Below, in pieces: positions 1 to 8,335 of a stretch of 42,978 nt of DNA. Position 1 is the first letter of the stretch. Each line of letters opens with the position of its first letter. The notes beneath the pieces were generated by a model, which was given only the letters and a program-made list of their open reading frames with translations, did not search any database and was not told where the DNA came from. The position numbers and the translations under genes were made by a program. Source of the stretch: Streptomyces sp. GKU 895 (GTDB taxonomy: Bacteria; Actinomycetota; Actinomycetes; Streptomycetales; Streptomycetaceae); the NCBI GenBank assembly GCA_002027195.1, contig MWJO01000075.1, positions 1-42,978 of the forward strand. The letters run 5' to 3'.

Positions 1-1024
1 CGTTGAAGACGTCGTGGCGGGTCCGGGTGATCCGCTCGCACCAGGGGCAGGACGGCAGATGGGCGCCGTAGGTGTGCAGCGGGCGGGCCTGGCAGACCCG
101 GATCTGTGAACGCTCCTGGTCCAGCGCCCGTAGCCATGCCTCCGCCGGGGGCCGGGCGGCGGGGGCGTGGACGCCGGGGCCGAAGGCGGTGCGGGCGAGG
201 GTGAGCAGGCCGGGCGGCAGGACGGAGGGGTCGACGGTGCCGCGCGGGATGACGACCTGGTCGGGGCGGACCACGTAGGAGCAGCTGGCGGCGATGTTGT
301 CCTTGACGGTCGACTCGGAGGTGCTCTCGTGCGGGACGCCGCCGAAGGGATGGTTGCCGGCGGTCAGGAGCTGGTAGACGAGCACGGCGAGGGCGAAGTC
401 GTCGCTGGCGCGGCTGGCGGGGCTGCCGGACTGCCGTTCGGGGGCGGAGTAGTCGGTGGTGTGCATCAGGCACGGGAACTGCTCTCCCGTGACGGGGTCG
501 GTGAAGGCGATGGAGTCGCAGTCGAGGAAGGTGACGAAGCCGTTGCCGTCGACGACCACGTTGCTGCTGGAGAAGTCGCCGATGACGAGGTTGTCGTGGT
601 GCATGCGGGCGGTCATGAAGGCGAGGTTCCAGGAGACGCCGAGCAGGAACCGCCAGTCCGCCTCGGGGAACAGCCTCAGACGCTGGGCGCGGGTGAACAG
701 GCCGACCAGCTGGACGTGTTCGGGCTCGCCGAAGCGGTGCATGGCGTAGCCGAGGAACGCGCCCTCGGGGCTGCGGGCGAGCGCGGTGGGCCAGGCCAGT
801 TCGGGTGGCTGGGACCGGTCGGTGGGGCGGGCGGCGAGCGGGGACATGGTGAGCATGCGGGCCAGCCGGCGCTCCTGGTCGGGGCCGGGCGGGTCGCGGT
901 AGAGCTTGACGACGGTGCCGTGGTCGCCTTCGACGGGGAAGACGGCCGCCTGGCCGCCGCCTTTGAGGGGAGCCTCGGCGAGCACGACCGGTTTCCCGTC
1001 CAGGTGGACGACGCGGCCGCTCAT
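1..1024 (-). CDS. YegI-like protein kinase of a TerY-P triad (C-terminus outside window)
   Basis: Kinase-fold protein that probably phosphorylates partners in a vWA/PP2C/kinase triad. Read from the ATG at 1024, it has a glycine-rich loop (GGGQAAVF) followed by a VVKLY lysine near residue 40, HHDN...GDFSSSN as catalytic loop near 141-152, an LDCDS metal-binding motif in place of DFG near 163, and YSAPER as APE motif. Near residues 310-332 there is a zinc-ribbon-like C...H.YG......CPWC element, typical of COG4248 proteins (kinase plus helix-hairpin-helix; E. coli YegI). Any helix-hairpin-helix part lies beyond the window, because the frame stays open through base 1. The start overlaps the stop of the upstream PP2C gene by 4 bp (ATGA), so translation is probably coupled. 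Family assignment is from motifs; the substrate is unknown. Confidence 0.85.
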   Translation of the reverse strand, partial: MSGRVVHLDGKPVVLAEAPLKGGGQAAVFPVEGDHGTVVKLYRDPPGPDQERRLARMLTMSPLAARPTDRSQPPELAWPTALARSPEGAFLGYAMHRFGEPEHVQLVGLFTRAQRLRLFPEADWRFLLGVSWNLAFMTARMHHDNLVIGDFSSSNVVVDGNGFVTFLDCDSIAFTDPVTGEQFPCLMHTTDYSAPERQSGSPASRASDDFALAVLVYQLLTAGNHPFGGVPHESTSESTVKDNIAASCSYVVRPDQVVIPRGTVDPSVLPPGLLTLARTAFGPGVHAPAARPPAEAWLRALDQERSQIRVCQARPLHTYGAHLPSCPWCERITRTRHDVFN

Positions 1025-1819
1025 CGCCGCGTCCTGCGTACGGCCCGCAGCAGGGTCTTGTCGTCGGCGTTCAGCGCGGTCAGCCGGTCCGACCTGAGGA
1101 GGGCGGCCAGGTTGTCGTGCGCGGCGTCGGAGACCGGTCCGGGCGTGTCCAGGGAGCGGAAGACGGCGTCGACGAAGGAGGCGTTCGGGGTGGCCGCGCC
1201 GCCGCCGGAGCGGGAGAGCGCGGCCTGTGCGAGACCGTCGGTGGACAGCAGGACGCCGTCGATGCCCGGGTCGGCGACACAGTCGGTGTGCACCCAGCGG
1301 GCGGCGTCCGGGGAGGTGAGGAAGACGGTCTCGTTGCTGTACTCGCCCGCCGCGGCCGGCTGCGGCAGCAGATGGAACTGCCGTTCACCGTCCTCGGTCC
1401 CGGCCCGCAGGACGACGAAGCCGTCGCCGACGCTGAGGTGACCGAGCCAGTCCGGGGCCAGCACGACCACGGTGAGGGTGGTGGCGAAGTCCGCGGCCGA
1501 CGCCCCCGTGGTCTCCAGGAACACCTTGGTGACCTCGCGGAAGGCGTCCACGAGCAGCGCGTGCACGGCGTCGCCGGGGCGGACTCTTGGCCTGCGCGGC
1601 GGCCCGTCGTACGAAGTGCTCGGCGGCCAGCTCCACCGCGAGCCGCGACCCCTCGTCGGAGCGCGGCCGGCTGCCCGCGCCGTCCGCGACGGCGAGCACG
1701 GCGACCGGGCCCGCGTCGGTGTGCGCGCACGCGTCCTGGCAGGGGAGCCCGTCCCGGCGGTGCCGGTAGCCCTCGACGCTCATGCCGTGGATGCGCCAGC
1801 CGGCCCGGTCCGCGGCCAT
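1021..1819 (-). pseudogene. PP2C-family Ser/Thr phosphatase, frameshifted (YegK-like)
   Basis: Phosphatase member of the vWA-PP2C-kinase triad, expected to oppose the downstream kinase. The first half (from ATG 1819) reads WRIHGMSVEGYRH, GLPCQDA and VLAVADGAGSR, the PP2C metal-binding D-G-A-G-S motif. The second half, in another frame, reads LSVGDGFVVL, LLSTDGLAQ and ends with the late PP2C motif NADDKTLL before a TGA at 1021. The two halves join near 1580-1590, where removing one C from a CCCC run restores KSPPGDAVHALL, giving about 265 aa. All core motifs survive, so this is probably a sequencing indel. ATG 1783 overlaps an alternative vWA stop, but 1819 keeps the conserved N-terminal W...S element and is preferred. 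Confidence 0.8.
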
Positions 1820-2583
1820 CGCCTAGCTCTCCCAGGCCGGCGCTGGGTCTTGAACTGGCTGAAGATCTTCTCGAAGACCTCATCGCCCGCGCCCTTCTGC
1901 TCGGCGCCCGCGCTCGCGGACATCATCTGGAGCAGCTCGCGGAACGGGAAGCCCTGGATGGTGGCGTTGAACTTCGGGGCAAACGCCCGCAGGACCTGCT
2001 CGCCGTAGTCGGTGATGCCGCCGACGCCGATCGCGTACAGCCGGAAGCGGCGGGCGTTCTGCTCCTCGGCGAGGACGGGGACCAGGCGGTGCCAGGAGTC
2101 GGTGCGGTGGCCGGTGGCGTCGGTGGGGATGCCGTCGGTGACCAGGCAGATCTGCGGCCGGTAGTACTGCAGGCCGGAGGCGCGCAGTTCGGCCTTGCGG
2201 GCGGCGACGATGTGCATCGACAGCTCCAGCGCCTCCGTCATCAGCGTCACGCCCGCGGCGGTGAGCTGCGGCGGCCGGAACATGTGCGCGGGCACGAACG
2301 GGCTCACCGGGGCCCCGGGCACGAGCGGCTGCGGGCCCCGCCAGGCGGCCACGCCCTGTCCGCCGAAGGTGACGACCGCGACCTCGACGCTGTAGCTGAG
2401 CGAGACGTCGTCGTGCAGCTCCCGGGTCCACTCCACAAGGGCGTTGTTGAGGGTCTGGATCGGCGGCCCCGCCATGGAACTGGAGGTGTCGAGACACAGC
2501 ACGAGCGGCAGCCGCTGGGCATTGTTCTCGAACTCGATGTCGGCGTACTCCGCCGGCAGGGTGGGCGGGTATTCGCTGGACAT
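1780..2583 (-). CDS. vWA domain protein, TerY/YegL type
   Basis: Von Willebrand A protein, the probable metal-dependent scaffold of the TerY-P triad. The MIDAS motif DTSSSM follows VLCLD near residue 30. Later VVTFGG and LVTDGIPTD supply the other MIDAS loops (Thr and Asp). The start is ATG 2583 with AGGAG a few bases upstream. As written, the frame ends at 1780 with an Arg/Pro-rich tail that overlaps the phosphatase gene. One missing base near 1835 would instead give ...TQRRPWES and a TAG at 1823-1825, four bases before the PP2C ATG. I think that is the true end, but this is inference. It sits 32 bp downstream of a membrane-protein gene and directly before the PP2C gene. Confidence 0.85.
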   Translation of the reverse strand: MSSEYPPTLPAEYADIEFENNAQRLPLVLCLDTSSSMAGPPIQTLNNALVEWTRELHDDVSLSYSVEVAVVTFGGQGVAAWRGPQPLVPGAPVSPFVPAHMFRPPQLTAAGVTLMTEALELSMHIVAARKAELRASGLQYYRPQICLVTDGIPTDATGHRTDSWHRLVPVLAEEQNARRFRLYAIGVGGITDYGEQVLRAFAPKFNATIQGFPFRELLQMMSASAGAEQKGAGDEVFEKIFSQFKTQRRPGRARRWPRTGPAGASTA

Positions 2584-2615
2584 GGGCTTCTCCTGGTGGC
2601 GCGGCGGTGCCTGGG

Positions 2616-3501
2616 TCAACGGGCGTGAGCGTGACGCCCGGCGGCGGGCGGAAAGGCGTACAGGACGTCGGAGTCCGGACCGTCGGCGACATCGACCCGG
2701 GAGCCGGGCGGAGGCGCCGCCTGCCCGGGCTCGGCCCACACCGCCCGGTACAGACGCGGTCGAGCTCGACATCCTGCGGGGCAGATCGGTGCGGACCACG
2801 GTGGGTGGGGCCGGTGCGGGTCACGGACCGGGCGGGTGGCGCGGCGGGGTGGCGCGAAGGGCGCGGTGGGTTCGTCGGCGGTGCGGGCGGCGGTCGCGGG
2901 GCCGGTGGCGGGGCGGTGCGTGCGGCCGAGGAGGACGAAGGCGGCGAGCAGGATCAGGGCGGTGGCGGTGGCGAAGAGGCCACTTGTCGCGGTCGTTGTC
3001 GCCGGTGGAGCCCACGGCGTAGGCATGGTGACGGGTCGCCACCCCCTTCCCGACCAGGTCCTCGCCGGTGAGCGTGCCCTTGCCGTCGACCGCGTCGCAG
3101 AACGACTGCTTCTGCTTGCAGACGTTGTCCAGCTCCGTGCGCGTAGCGGGCGACAACGGCGTGATCACGGCTTTCGGGTCGACGAGCCTGTGGTTCTGGG
3201 CCACCAGCATGAGAAGGACGGTGCCGCCCTCGCCGGTGGTGACTCCGGCCGGTACCTGCACCTCCAGGTTCCCGCTCTGCTTCAGGACGCCGTCGATCAT
3301 GGTCGCGCGGTCGGCTTTTCTGCCGTCGAGCGGGAGCTCGCTTCTGAGGGTGACGACCACCAGCCCGTCGCCCAGCCCCTTCTTCCAGCATCCCAGCCTG
3401 GCCGGGAAGTTCCCGCCGCAGTCCTCGGCGCTCGCCGGTGTCGCCGACATGAGGCCGATGAACAACCCGAAAAGCAGCGCGCAGCACACCCAACGCCTCA
3501 T
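2616..3501 (-). pseudogene. Signal-peptide and single-TM protein of unknown function, frameshifted
   Basis: No family recognised. From ATG 3501 the protein has a classic signal peptide (MRRWVCCALLFGLFIGLM, cleavage around TPASA-EDCGG). An extracytoplasmic domain of about 140 residues follows, with several Cys (EDCGG, LGCWKKG, NVCKQKQSFCDAV). A second reading frame then provides a TM helix (GLFATATALILLAAFVLLGR) and an Arg/Pro-rich cytoplasmic tail ending at TGA 2616. Joining them needs removal of one base near 2985. The topology suggests an outside-sensing or anchoring protein whose tail faces the vWA/PP2C/kinase proteins encoded immediately downstream on the same strand. That functional link is inferred from position only. 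Confidence 0.65.
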
Positions 3502-3592
3502 GGGCACCCCCGTGGCCCGAAACGGTCCTCGCTCATATTGGAGCCAACCGACCCGTTCCCGAAAGGGTTTTACGCTTTCTCTCGGTTCCCTT

Positions 3593-4048
3593 CTACAACT
3601 GGAACACCTGATGACAACGGGTGAACATCTGCCGCGCCCGTTCCACCCAATCGCTGGCCAAAGCATCGAAGTCCGCCTGGGTGACCCGGCAGGTCAGCGG
3701 CAGATCGCACACCCCCGCGAGACACGGCCGCGGTCCCCGCACATCCCACACGGAAAGCATGGGATTCAGCTGTTCGGTATTCCACGCGTTCGACGCCGCC
3801 GCGGCCAGCGCCAGTTGATCGTGGCGCAGGAAATTCCCGTCGGTCACAAAGGCGACGAGCAGCCGCTTGGTGGTCATGAATCTGACCGTGAGCATGCGCC
3901 CCGTGTCCTCCAGATCGATCTGCAGGGACACCGAATCGGTGTCGGTCACGATATGGAGATTCCGACCGGCCCCCCAGTTCCTCACCAACTGCCGCCAGTG
4001 CGTGCCGATTTCGTACACCGGGCCGATCGAGGACTCAGACGCTGCCAC
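3593..4048 (-). CDS. YbjN-domain protein
   Basis: A protein of about 151 aa resembling the YbjN ('sensory transduction regulator') fold, which is shared with type III secretion chaperone-like proteins. Visible family signs are a central MTTKRLLVAFVTDG strand pair, the helix around LALAAAASNAWN, a short strand PMLSVWD, a V/C-DLPL strand, and the C-terminal helix FDALASDWVERARQMF. No enzyme motif is present. The GTG at 4048 overlaps the upstream kinase stop by 14 bp and has a G-rich sequence in front. An in-frame ATG at 4075 is possible but has no ribosome site. YbjN proteins usually bind partners, so a chaperone or adaptor role for the kinase is a guess. Confidence 0.6.
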   Translation of the reverse strand: MAASESSIGPVYEIGTHWRQLVRNWGAGRNLHIVTDTDSVSLQIDLEDTGRMLTVRFMTTKRLLVAFVTDGNFLRHDQLALAAAASNAWNTEQLNPMLSVWDVRGPRPCLAGVCDLPLTCRVTQADFDALASDWVERARQMFTRCHQVFQL

Positions 4049-5033
4049 GGCCCACCGCCCGCGCGACCATCGCATCGGTCAGACCGGCATCCAGCAACGC
4101 CTGGGCGTGCAGCATCAGACAGGACGGCACGGAGACACTTGTGCTCACCTTCCGCCGGGCGTCGAGCTCGCTCACCCGGATCTCGATGGTCCGCCGCACC
4201 TTCGGCGGGGGCCACGAGGGCGCGGACTCCGGGGCCTGCTCCAGCAGTTCGGCCAGCAACTCGTCCAACCGGGGCCGCTCCTCGGGCCGCTTGGCGAGGC
4301 ACCGCGCGATCAGCGGTCGCATCCGGGACGGTACGCCGCCGAAGTCCGGTTCGCCGAAGACGACCTGGTAGCGGACGGCCTCCCCCGTACCGTGCGGCGG
4401 ATGCCCGGACAGCGCGTACACCAGCACCCCGCCGAGGGAGAACACATCGCTCTCCGGCCCCACCCGCGCGCCCTTCATCTGCTCCGGCGACATGAACGGC
4501 GGCGTCCCGACGATGAGTCCGACCCGGGTGAGGCTGGGCGCCCCGTCCACGCGGGAGATCCCGAAGTCGATGACGCGGGGCCCGTCGGAGGCGAGCAGCA
4601 CATTGGACGGCTTGAGGTCCCGGTGCACCACCCCCGCGTGGTGCACCGCCTGCAACGCCTCGACCAGGAACGCGCCGAGCCGCCGTACCTGCTCCTCGGG
4701 CAGCGGCCCGTCCGTGCGGACCGCCTCCGCGAGGGACGGTCCGGGCACGTACATCGTGGCCAGCCAGGGCAGTTCGGCCTCGGTGTCGGCGTCGATGACC
4801 GCCGCGGTGTAGGCGCCGCTGACGACACGGGCGGCCGCGACCTCGCGCGCGAAGCGTTCCCGGAACTCGGGCTCCGCCGCCAGCTCGGGACGTACGACCT
4901 TCACCGCCACCTCGCGCCCGGCGGGCGAGCGCCCGAGATACACCCAGCCCATGCCGCCGGAGCCGAGCCGCCCGACGATACGGTACGGCCCCACCTTCAA
5001 CGGGTCGCTGACCGGAGTGCGCACCCCGCTCAC
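4035..5033 (-). CDS. Soluble Hanks-type Ser/Thr protein kinase
   Basis: Complete eukaryotic-like kinase domain (332 aa): LGSGGMGWVY P-loop (about residue 23), VAVKVV lysine (about 45), HRDLKPSN catalytic loop (about 137), IDFGIS (about 156), GTPPFMSPEQ activation segment end (about 176) and SDVFSLGGVL. There is no transmembrane segment or extracellular PASTA region, unlike PknB. The C-terminal 80 residues are unlike any kinase domain and contain a short helical tail (LMLHAQALLDAGLTDAMVARAVGRG). The gene is translationally coupled to the YbjN-like gene and lies 2.4 kb upstream of the triad on the same strand. Two kinases and one phosphatase in one cluster suggest a local phosphorylation circuit; substrates are unknown. 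Confidence 0.93.
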   Translation of the reverse strand: MSGVRTPVSDPLKVGPYRIVGRLGSGGMGWVYLGRSPAGREVAVKVVRPELAAEPEFRERFAREVAAARVVSGAYTAAVIDADTEAELPWLATMYVPGPSLAEAVRTDGPLPEEQVRRLGAFLVEALQAVHHAGVVHRDLKPSNVLLASDGPRVIDFGISRVDGAPSLTRVGLIVGTPPFMSPEQMKGARVGPESDVFSLGGVLVYALSGHPPHGTGEAVRYQVVFGEPDFGGVPSRMRPLIARCLAKRPEERPRLDELLAELLEQAPESAPSWPPPKVRRTIEIRVSELDARRKVSTSVSVPSCLMLHAQALLDAGLTDAMVARAVGRGSV

Positions 5034-5116
5034 CTCATTTCGGGGTTCGTTGCAGGATGTCCCGAGTGTCCCGCGAAATCCCCGTCCGCACAGAGGTGAT
5101 GACCGAAAAAGACGAA

Positions 5117-5165
5117 GGCCTGTCGCTGTGTTCCCATCGGGGCGGACGGGTCACAACGACAGGCC
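5117..5165 (-). terminator. Intrinsic terminator of pckG
   Basis: Inverted repeat GGCCTGTCG / CGACAGGCC (5117-5125 and 5157-5165), extended by TGTG/CACA across a one-base bulge, about 13 bp of stem. Read on the minus strand it is followed by TTCGTCTTTTT. It lies between the pckG stop and the downstream kinase start, so it probably ends pckG transcripts. It also separates the signalling island from pckG. The rest of 5034-5291 shows nothing I can name. Confidence 0.7.
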
Positions 5166-5291
5166 CATGGCTCCGCACGCCGTTGTACGGAACCTCGTCG
5201 GCGCACACCGCGGCCGGCCGTGACGATCGCTGGTCAGGGCATATCCCGAACCGGCCGCGGAGTCTTCACGGGGGAAACCCCCTCGCGGGCT

Positions 5292-7115
5292 CTAGCCCAG
5301 GCGCTCCACCAGCGCCCGGTACTCGTCCCACAGCTCCTTCGGGGTGTGCTCGCCGAAGGTGTTGAGGTGCTCGGGGATCAGCGCGGCCTCCTCGCGCCAG
5401 ACCTCCTTGTCGACGGTGAGCAGGAAGTCGAGGTCCTTGTCGTCGAGTTCGAGGCCCTTGGTGTCCAGCGCGTCCTTCGTCGGCAGGATGCCGATCGGGG
5501 TCTCGACGCCCTCGGCCTTGCCGTCGAGGCGCTCGACGATCCACTTCAGGACGCGGCTGTTCTCGCCGAAGCCGGGCCAGACGAACTTGCCCTCGTCGTT
5601 CTTGCGGAACCAGTTGACGTAGTAGATCTTCGGGAGCTTCGTGGCGTCCTTGTCCTTGGCCACGTCGACCCAGTGACCCATGTAGTCGCCCATGTTGTAG
5701 CCGCAGAACGGCAGCATGGCGAAGGGGTCGCGGCGCAGCTCGCCGACCTTGCCCTCGGCGGCGGCGGTCTTCTCGGAGGCCACGTTGGCGCCGAGGAAGA
5801 CGCCGTGGTTCCAGTCGAAGGACTCCGTCACCAGCGGCACGGCCGAGGCGCGGCGGCCGCCGAAGAGGATCGCCGAGATCGGCACGCCCTTCGGGTCCTC
5901 CCACTCGGGCGCGATGATCGGGCACTGCGAGGCGGGCACGGTGAAGCGGGCGTTGGGGTGGGCGGCCGGGGTCTCCGAGTCCGGAGTCCAGTCGTTGCCC
6001 TTCCAGTCCGTCAGGTGGGCCGGCGTCTCCTCCGTCATGCCCTCCCACCAGATGTCGTTGTCGTCGGTGAGCGCGACGTTGGTGAAGACGGAGTTGCCCC
6101 ACAGGGTCTTCATCGCGTTGGCGTTGGTGTGCTCACCGGTGCCGGGCGCGACGCCGAAGAAGCCGGCCTCGGGGTTGATGGCGTAGAGGCGGCCGTCCTC
6201 GCCGAAGCGCATCCAGGCGATGTCGTCGCCGATCGTCTCGACGGTCCAGCCGGAGATGGTGGGCTCCAGCATGGCGAGGTTGGTCTTGCCGCAGGCCGAG
6301 GGGAAGGCCGCCGCCACGTACTTGGACTCGCCCTGCGGCGGGGTGAGCTTGAGGATCAGCATGTGCTCGGCGAGCCAGCCCTCGTCGCGGGCCATCACCG
6401 ACGCGATGCGCAGGGCGTAGCACTTCTTGCCGAGCAGGGCGTTGCCGCCGTAGCCGGAGCCGTAGGACCAGATCTCGCGGCTCTCGGGGAAGTGCGAGAT
6501 GTACTTGGTGGAGTTGCACGGCCAGGGGACGTCCGCCTCGCCCTCCGCGAGGGGGGCACCGAGGGTGTGGACGGCCTTGACGAAGAACCCGTCGGAGCCG
6601 AGCTCGTCGAGGACCGGCTGCCCCATGCGGGTCATGGTGCGCATGGAGACGGCGACGTACGCCGAGTCGGTGATCTCGACGCCGATCGCGGAGAGGTCCG
6701 AGCCGAGGGGGCCCATGCAGAACGGGACGACGTACATCGTCCGGCCCTTCATCGAGCCGCGGAAGATGCCCTTCTCGCCGGCGAAGATCTCCCGCATCTC
6801 GGCGGGGGCCTTCCAGTGGTTGGTCGGGCCCGCGTCCTCCTCCTTCTCGGAGCAGATGAAGGTGCGGTCCTCGACGCGCGCGACGTCGGTCGGGTCGGAG
6901 GCCGCGTAGTAGGAGTTGGGGCGCTTGATCGGGTCGAGCTTCTTGAAGGTGCCCTTCGTGACGAGCTCCTCGCACAGGCGCTCGTACTCGGCCTCGGATC
7001 CGTCACACCAGACCACGTTGTCCGGCTGGGTCAGTTCGGCGATCTCGTTCACCCACGAGATCAGTTCCTGGTGCTTGGTGGGGATGACGGGGGGAGCCGC
7101 GATGTCGCGCGCCAC
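5292..7115 (-). CDS. pckG: Phosphoenolpyruvate carboxykinase (GTP)
   Basis: Converts oxaloacetate plus GTP to phosphoenolpyruvate, CO2 and GDP: the first committed step of gluconeogenesis and an anaplerotic valve in the cytosol. The protein is 607 aa, normal for the GTP class. It carries the GTP-PEPCK P-loop with the reactive cysteine (FPSACGKTNLAML), the PKGVPISAILFGGRR nucleotide region, and the GSGYGGNALLGKKCYALR and GSDLSAIGVEITDS blocks. The start is GTG 7115, giving VARDIAAPPV, preceded by AGGAG six bases upstream. The frame is open further upstream, but that extension is not protein-like. It is monocistronic, with a terminator at 5117-5165. Confidence 0.97.
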   Translation of the reverse strand: MARDIAAPPVIPTKHQELISWVNEIAELTQPDNVVWCDGSEAEYERLCEELVTKGTFKKLDPIKRPNSYYAASDPTDVARVEDRTFICSEKEEDAGPTNHWKAPAEMREIFAGEKGIFRGSMKGRTMYVVPFCMGPLGSDLSAIGVEITDSAYVAVSMRTMTRMGQPVLDELGSDGFFVKAVHTLGAPLAEGEADVPWPCNSTKYISHFPESREIWSYGSGYGGNALLGKKCYALRIASVMARDEGWLAEHMLILKLTPPQGESKYVAAAFPSACGKTNLAMLEPTISGWTVETIGDDIAWMRFGEDGRLYAINPEAGFFGVAPGTGEHTNANAMKTLWGNSVFTNVALTDDNDIWWEGMTEETPAHLTDWKGNDWTPDSETPAAHPNARFTVPASQCPIIAPEWEDPKGVPISAILFGGRRASAVPLVTESFDWNHGVFLGANVASEKTAAAEGKVGELRRDPFAMLPFCGYNMGDYMGHWVDVAKDKDATKLPKIYYVNWFRKNDEGKFVWPGFGENSRVLKWIVERLDGKAEGVETPIGILPTKDALDTKGLELDDKDLDFLLTVDKEVWREEAALIPEHLNTFGEHTPKELWDEYRALVERLG

Positions 7116-7445
7116 GATTGCTCCTAAATGAGGGATTTTTTGTTGGAGGCCCCGTGGGGGCTGCGACCCGGATGCGTCCAGCGCCTCTCGGTGGTGACCT
7201 TGGCGCTCATCCGGTGCCGACCGCACTCATCTGATCATCCGTCTCGAGTGCCCATCTGTCCAGAAGGCATCACAGGTGAGCGGAGTGAGCATTGCCACGT
7301 GTCGGAGTGTTGCCATGCGTGCACTTTGAGTTCGCTTGACGGTCCCTTGACCGCGCCGCCGCATGGTCAACTCCCGTGAGATGATGGCCACTCTCGACCG
7401 ATTACCGGTCCCCGCTCATCCGCGACTTACGGGTCCGTAGGTACG
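7116..7445. promoter_or_regulatory. Divergent intergenic region, pckG / hemolysin III gene
   Basis: A 330-base gap with no coding signal, holding divergent promoters. It contains a direct repeat of TTGCCA(C/T)G at 7292-7299 and 7310-7317, 18 bp apart, roughly two helical turns if one face is bound by a dimer. On the minus strand, TGGACA and GATGAT spaced 17 bp (around 7227-7260) is a possible pckG promoter. No canonical ribosome site precedes the plus-strand gene. None of these sites is tested. Confidence 0.35.
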
Positions 7446-8168
7446 ATGCCGGGCATGACTGCGTCCGCCTCCGACGCGCCCTTGGACCCCTCGGCCGCCG
7501 GCCGTGGTCCCGTGGCGCTCTCCCTCCCGCACCCGGTCAAGCCCAAGCTCCGCGGCTGGCTGCACCTCGGGATGTTCCCGGCCGTACTCATAGCGGGCCT
7601 GGTGCTCACCGCCCTCGCCGACTCGACCCGGGGCCGGATCGCCTGCGGCATCTTCGCCCTGACGGCCTGCCTGCTGTTCGGCGTGAGTGCCCTCTACCAC
7701 CGCGGCAACTGGAGCCCGCGCATGGACGGCGTCCTGCGCAGACTCGATCACGCCAACATCTTCCTGATCATCGCGGGCACCTACACCCCGCTGACGATGC
7801 TGCTCCTGCCCGGCGCGAAGGGGCAGTGGCTGCTGTGGGGCATCTGGGCGGCGGCGCTCGCCGGCATCGCCTTCCGGGTGTTCTGGGTCGGCGCCCCGCG
7901 CTGGCTCTACACCCCCTGCTACATCGCGATGGGCTGGGCGGCGGTCTTCTTCCTGCCGGACTTCATGCGCGCCGGCGGGATCGCGGTCCTGGTGCTGGTG
8001 GTCGTCGGCGGTGTGCTCTACAGCGCCGGTGGCGTCATCTACGGCATCAAGCGCCCGAACCCGTCCCCGCGCTGGTTCGGCTTCCACGAGGTCTTCCACT
8101 CGCTCACGCTGGCGGCGTTCGTCGTCCACTACGTGGGGATCTCCCTGGTGGCGTACCAGCACGGATAA
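7446..8168 (+). CDS. Hemolysin III / TrhA-family membrane protein
   Basis: Seven-TM protein of the hemolysin III (YqfA/TrhA, PAQR-like) family, 240 aa. The family's metal-binding signatures are all present: SALYHR near residue 80, LDHANIFLIIAGTYTP near 99-114, and GFHEVFH near 213. The N-terminal 35 residues are a cytoplasmic, Pro-rich tail. Function in bacteria is uncertain; family members are linked to membrane energetics and fatty-acid homeostasis, and the 'hemolysin' name is historical. Start ATG 7446 or ATG 7455; neither has a clear ribosome site. A strong terminator follows at 8193. Confidence 0.9.
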   Translation: MPGMTASASDAPLDPSAAGRGPVALSLPHPVKPKLRGWLHLGMFPAVLIAGLVLTALADSTRGRIACGIFALTACLLFGVSALYHRGNWSPRMDGVLRRLDHANIFLIIAGTYTPLTMLLLPGAKGQWLLWGIWAAALAGIAFRVFWVGAPRWLYTPCYIAMGWAAVFFLPDFMRAGGIAVLVLVVVGGVLYSAGGVIYGIKRPNPSPRWFGFHEVFHSLTLAAFVVHYVGISLVAYQHG

Positions 8169-8192
8169 CAGCACCCACCCGCACCTCTCGGA

Positions 8193-8223
8193 GGGCCACG
8201 GCTTACGAGCCGTGGCCCTTTTT
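8193..8223 (+). terminator. Intrinsic terminator after the hemolysin III gene
   Basis: Perfect 11-bp stem GGGCCACGGCT / AGCCGTGGCCC with a TACG tetraloop (8193-8218), followed by five T (8219-8223). This is a textbook rho-independent terminator on the plus strand, 25 bp after the stop codon. Confidence 0.92.
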
Positions 8224-8230
8224 CGTGCGC

Positions 8231-8274
8231 CGACCACGGACTTCCGCGCGCCCGACCACGGACTTCCGCACGCC
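8231..8274 (+). repeat. Tandem 22-bp direct repeat upstream of the exporter gene
   Basis: Two adjacent 22-bp copies (8231-8252 and 8253-8274) beginning CGACCACGGACTTCCGC and differing at a single base. They lie between the preceding terminator and the exporter promoter. They could be a duplicated regulator site or a simple slippage duplication. Confidence 0.75.
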
Positions 8275-8298
8275 CGGACTCATGACATGCAACACCTA

Positions 8299-8327
8299 TT
8301 GACAGGCACCCTATTTTGACAGCTACT
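8299..8327 (+). promoter_or_regulatory. Sigma70-type promoter of the DHA2 exporter, leaderless
   Basis: TTGACA at 8299-8304, a 17-bp spacer, and GCTACT at 8322-8327, only 8 bases before the ATG at 8336. The expected transcription start would fall at or next to the ATG, and no ribosome-binding site precedes it, so the mRNA is probably leaderless. The element CTATT(TT)GACAG occurs twice here (about 8297 and 8311) and may be the TetR operator. Confidence 0.6.
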
Positions 8328-8335
8328 CTCATTTC

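Noticed and set aside
5220..7127. Long plus-strand open frame (635 codons) opposite pckG
   Set aside because: Antisense shadow of a GC-biased gene: Val/Gly/Asp/Arg-rich, no domain, opposite a perfectly conserved enzyme.
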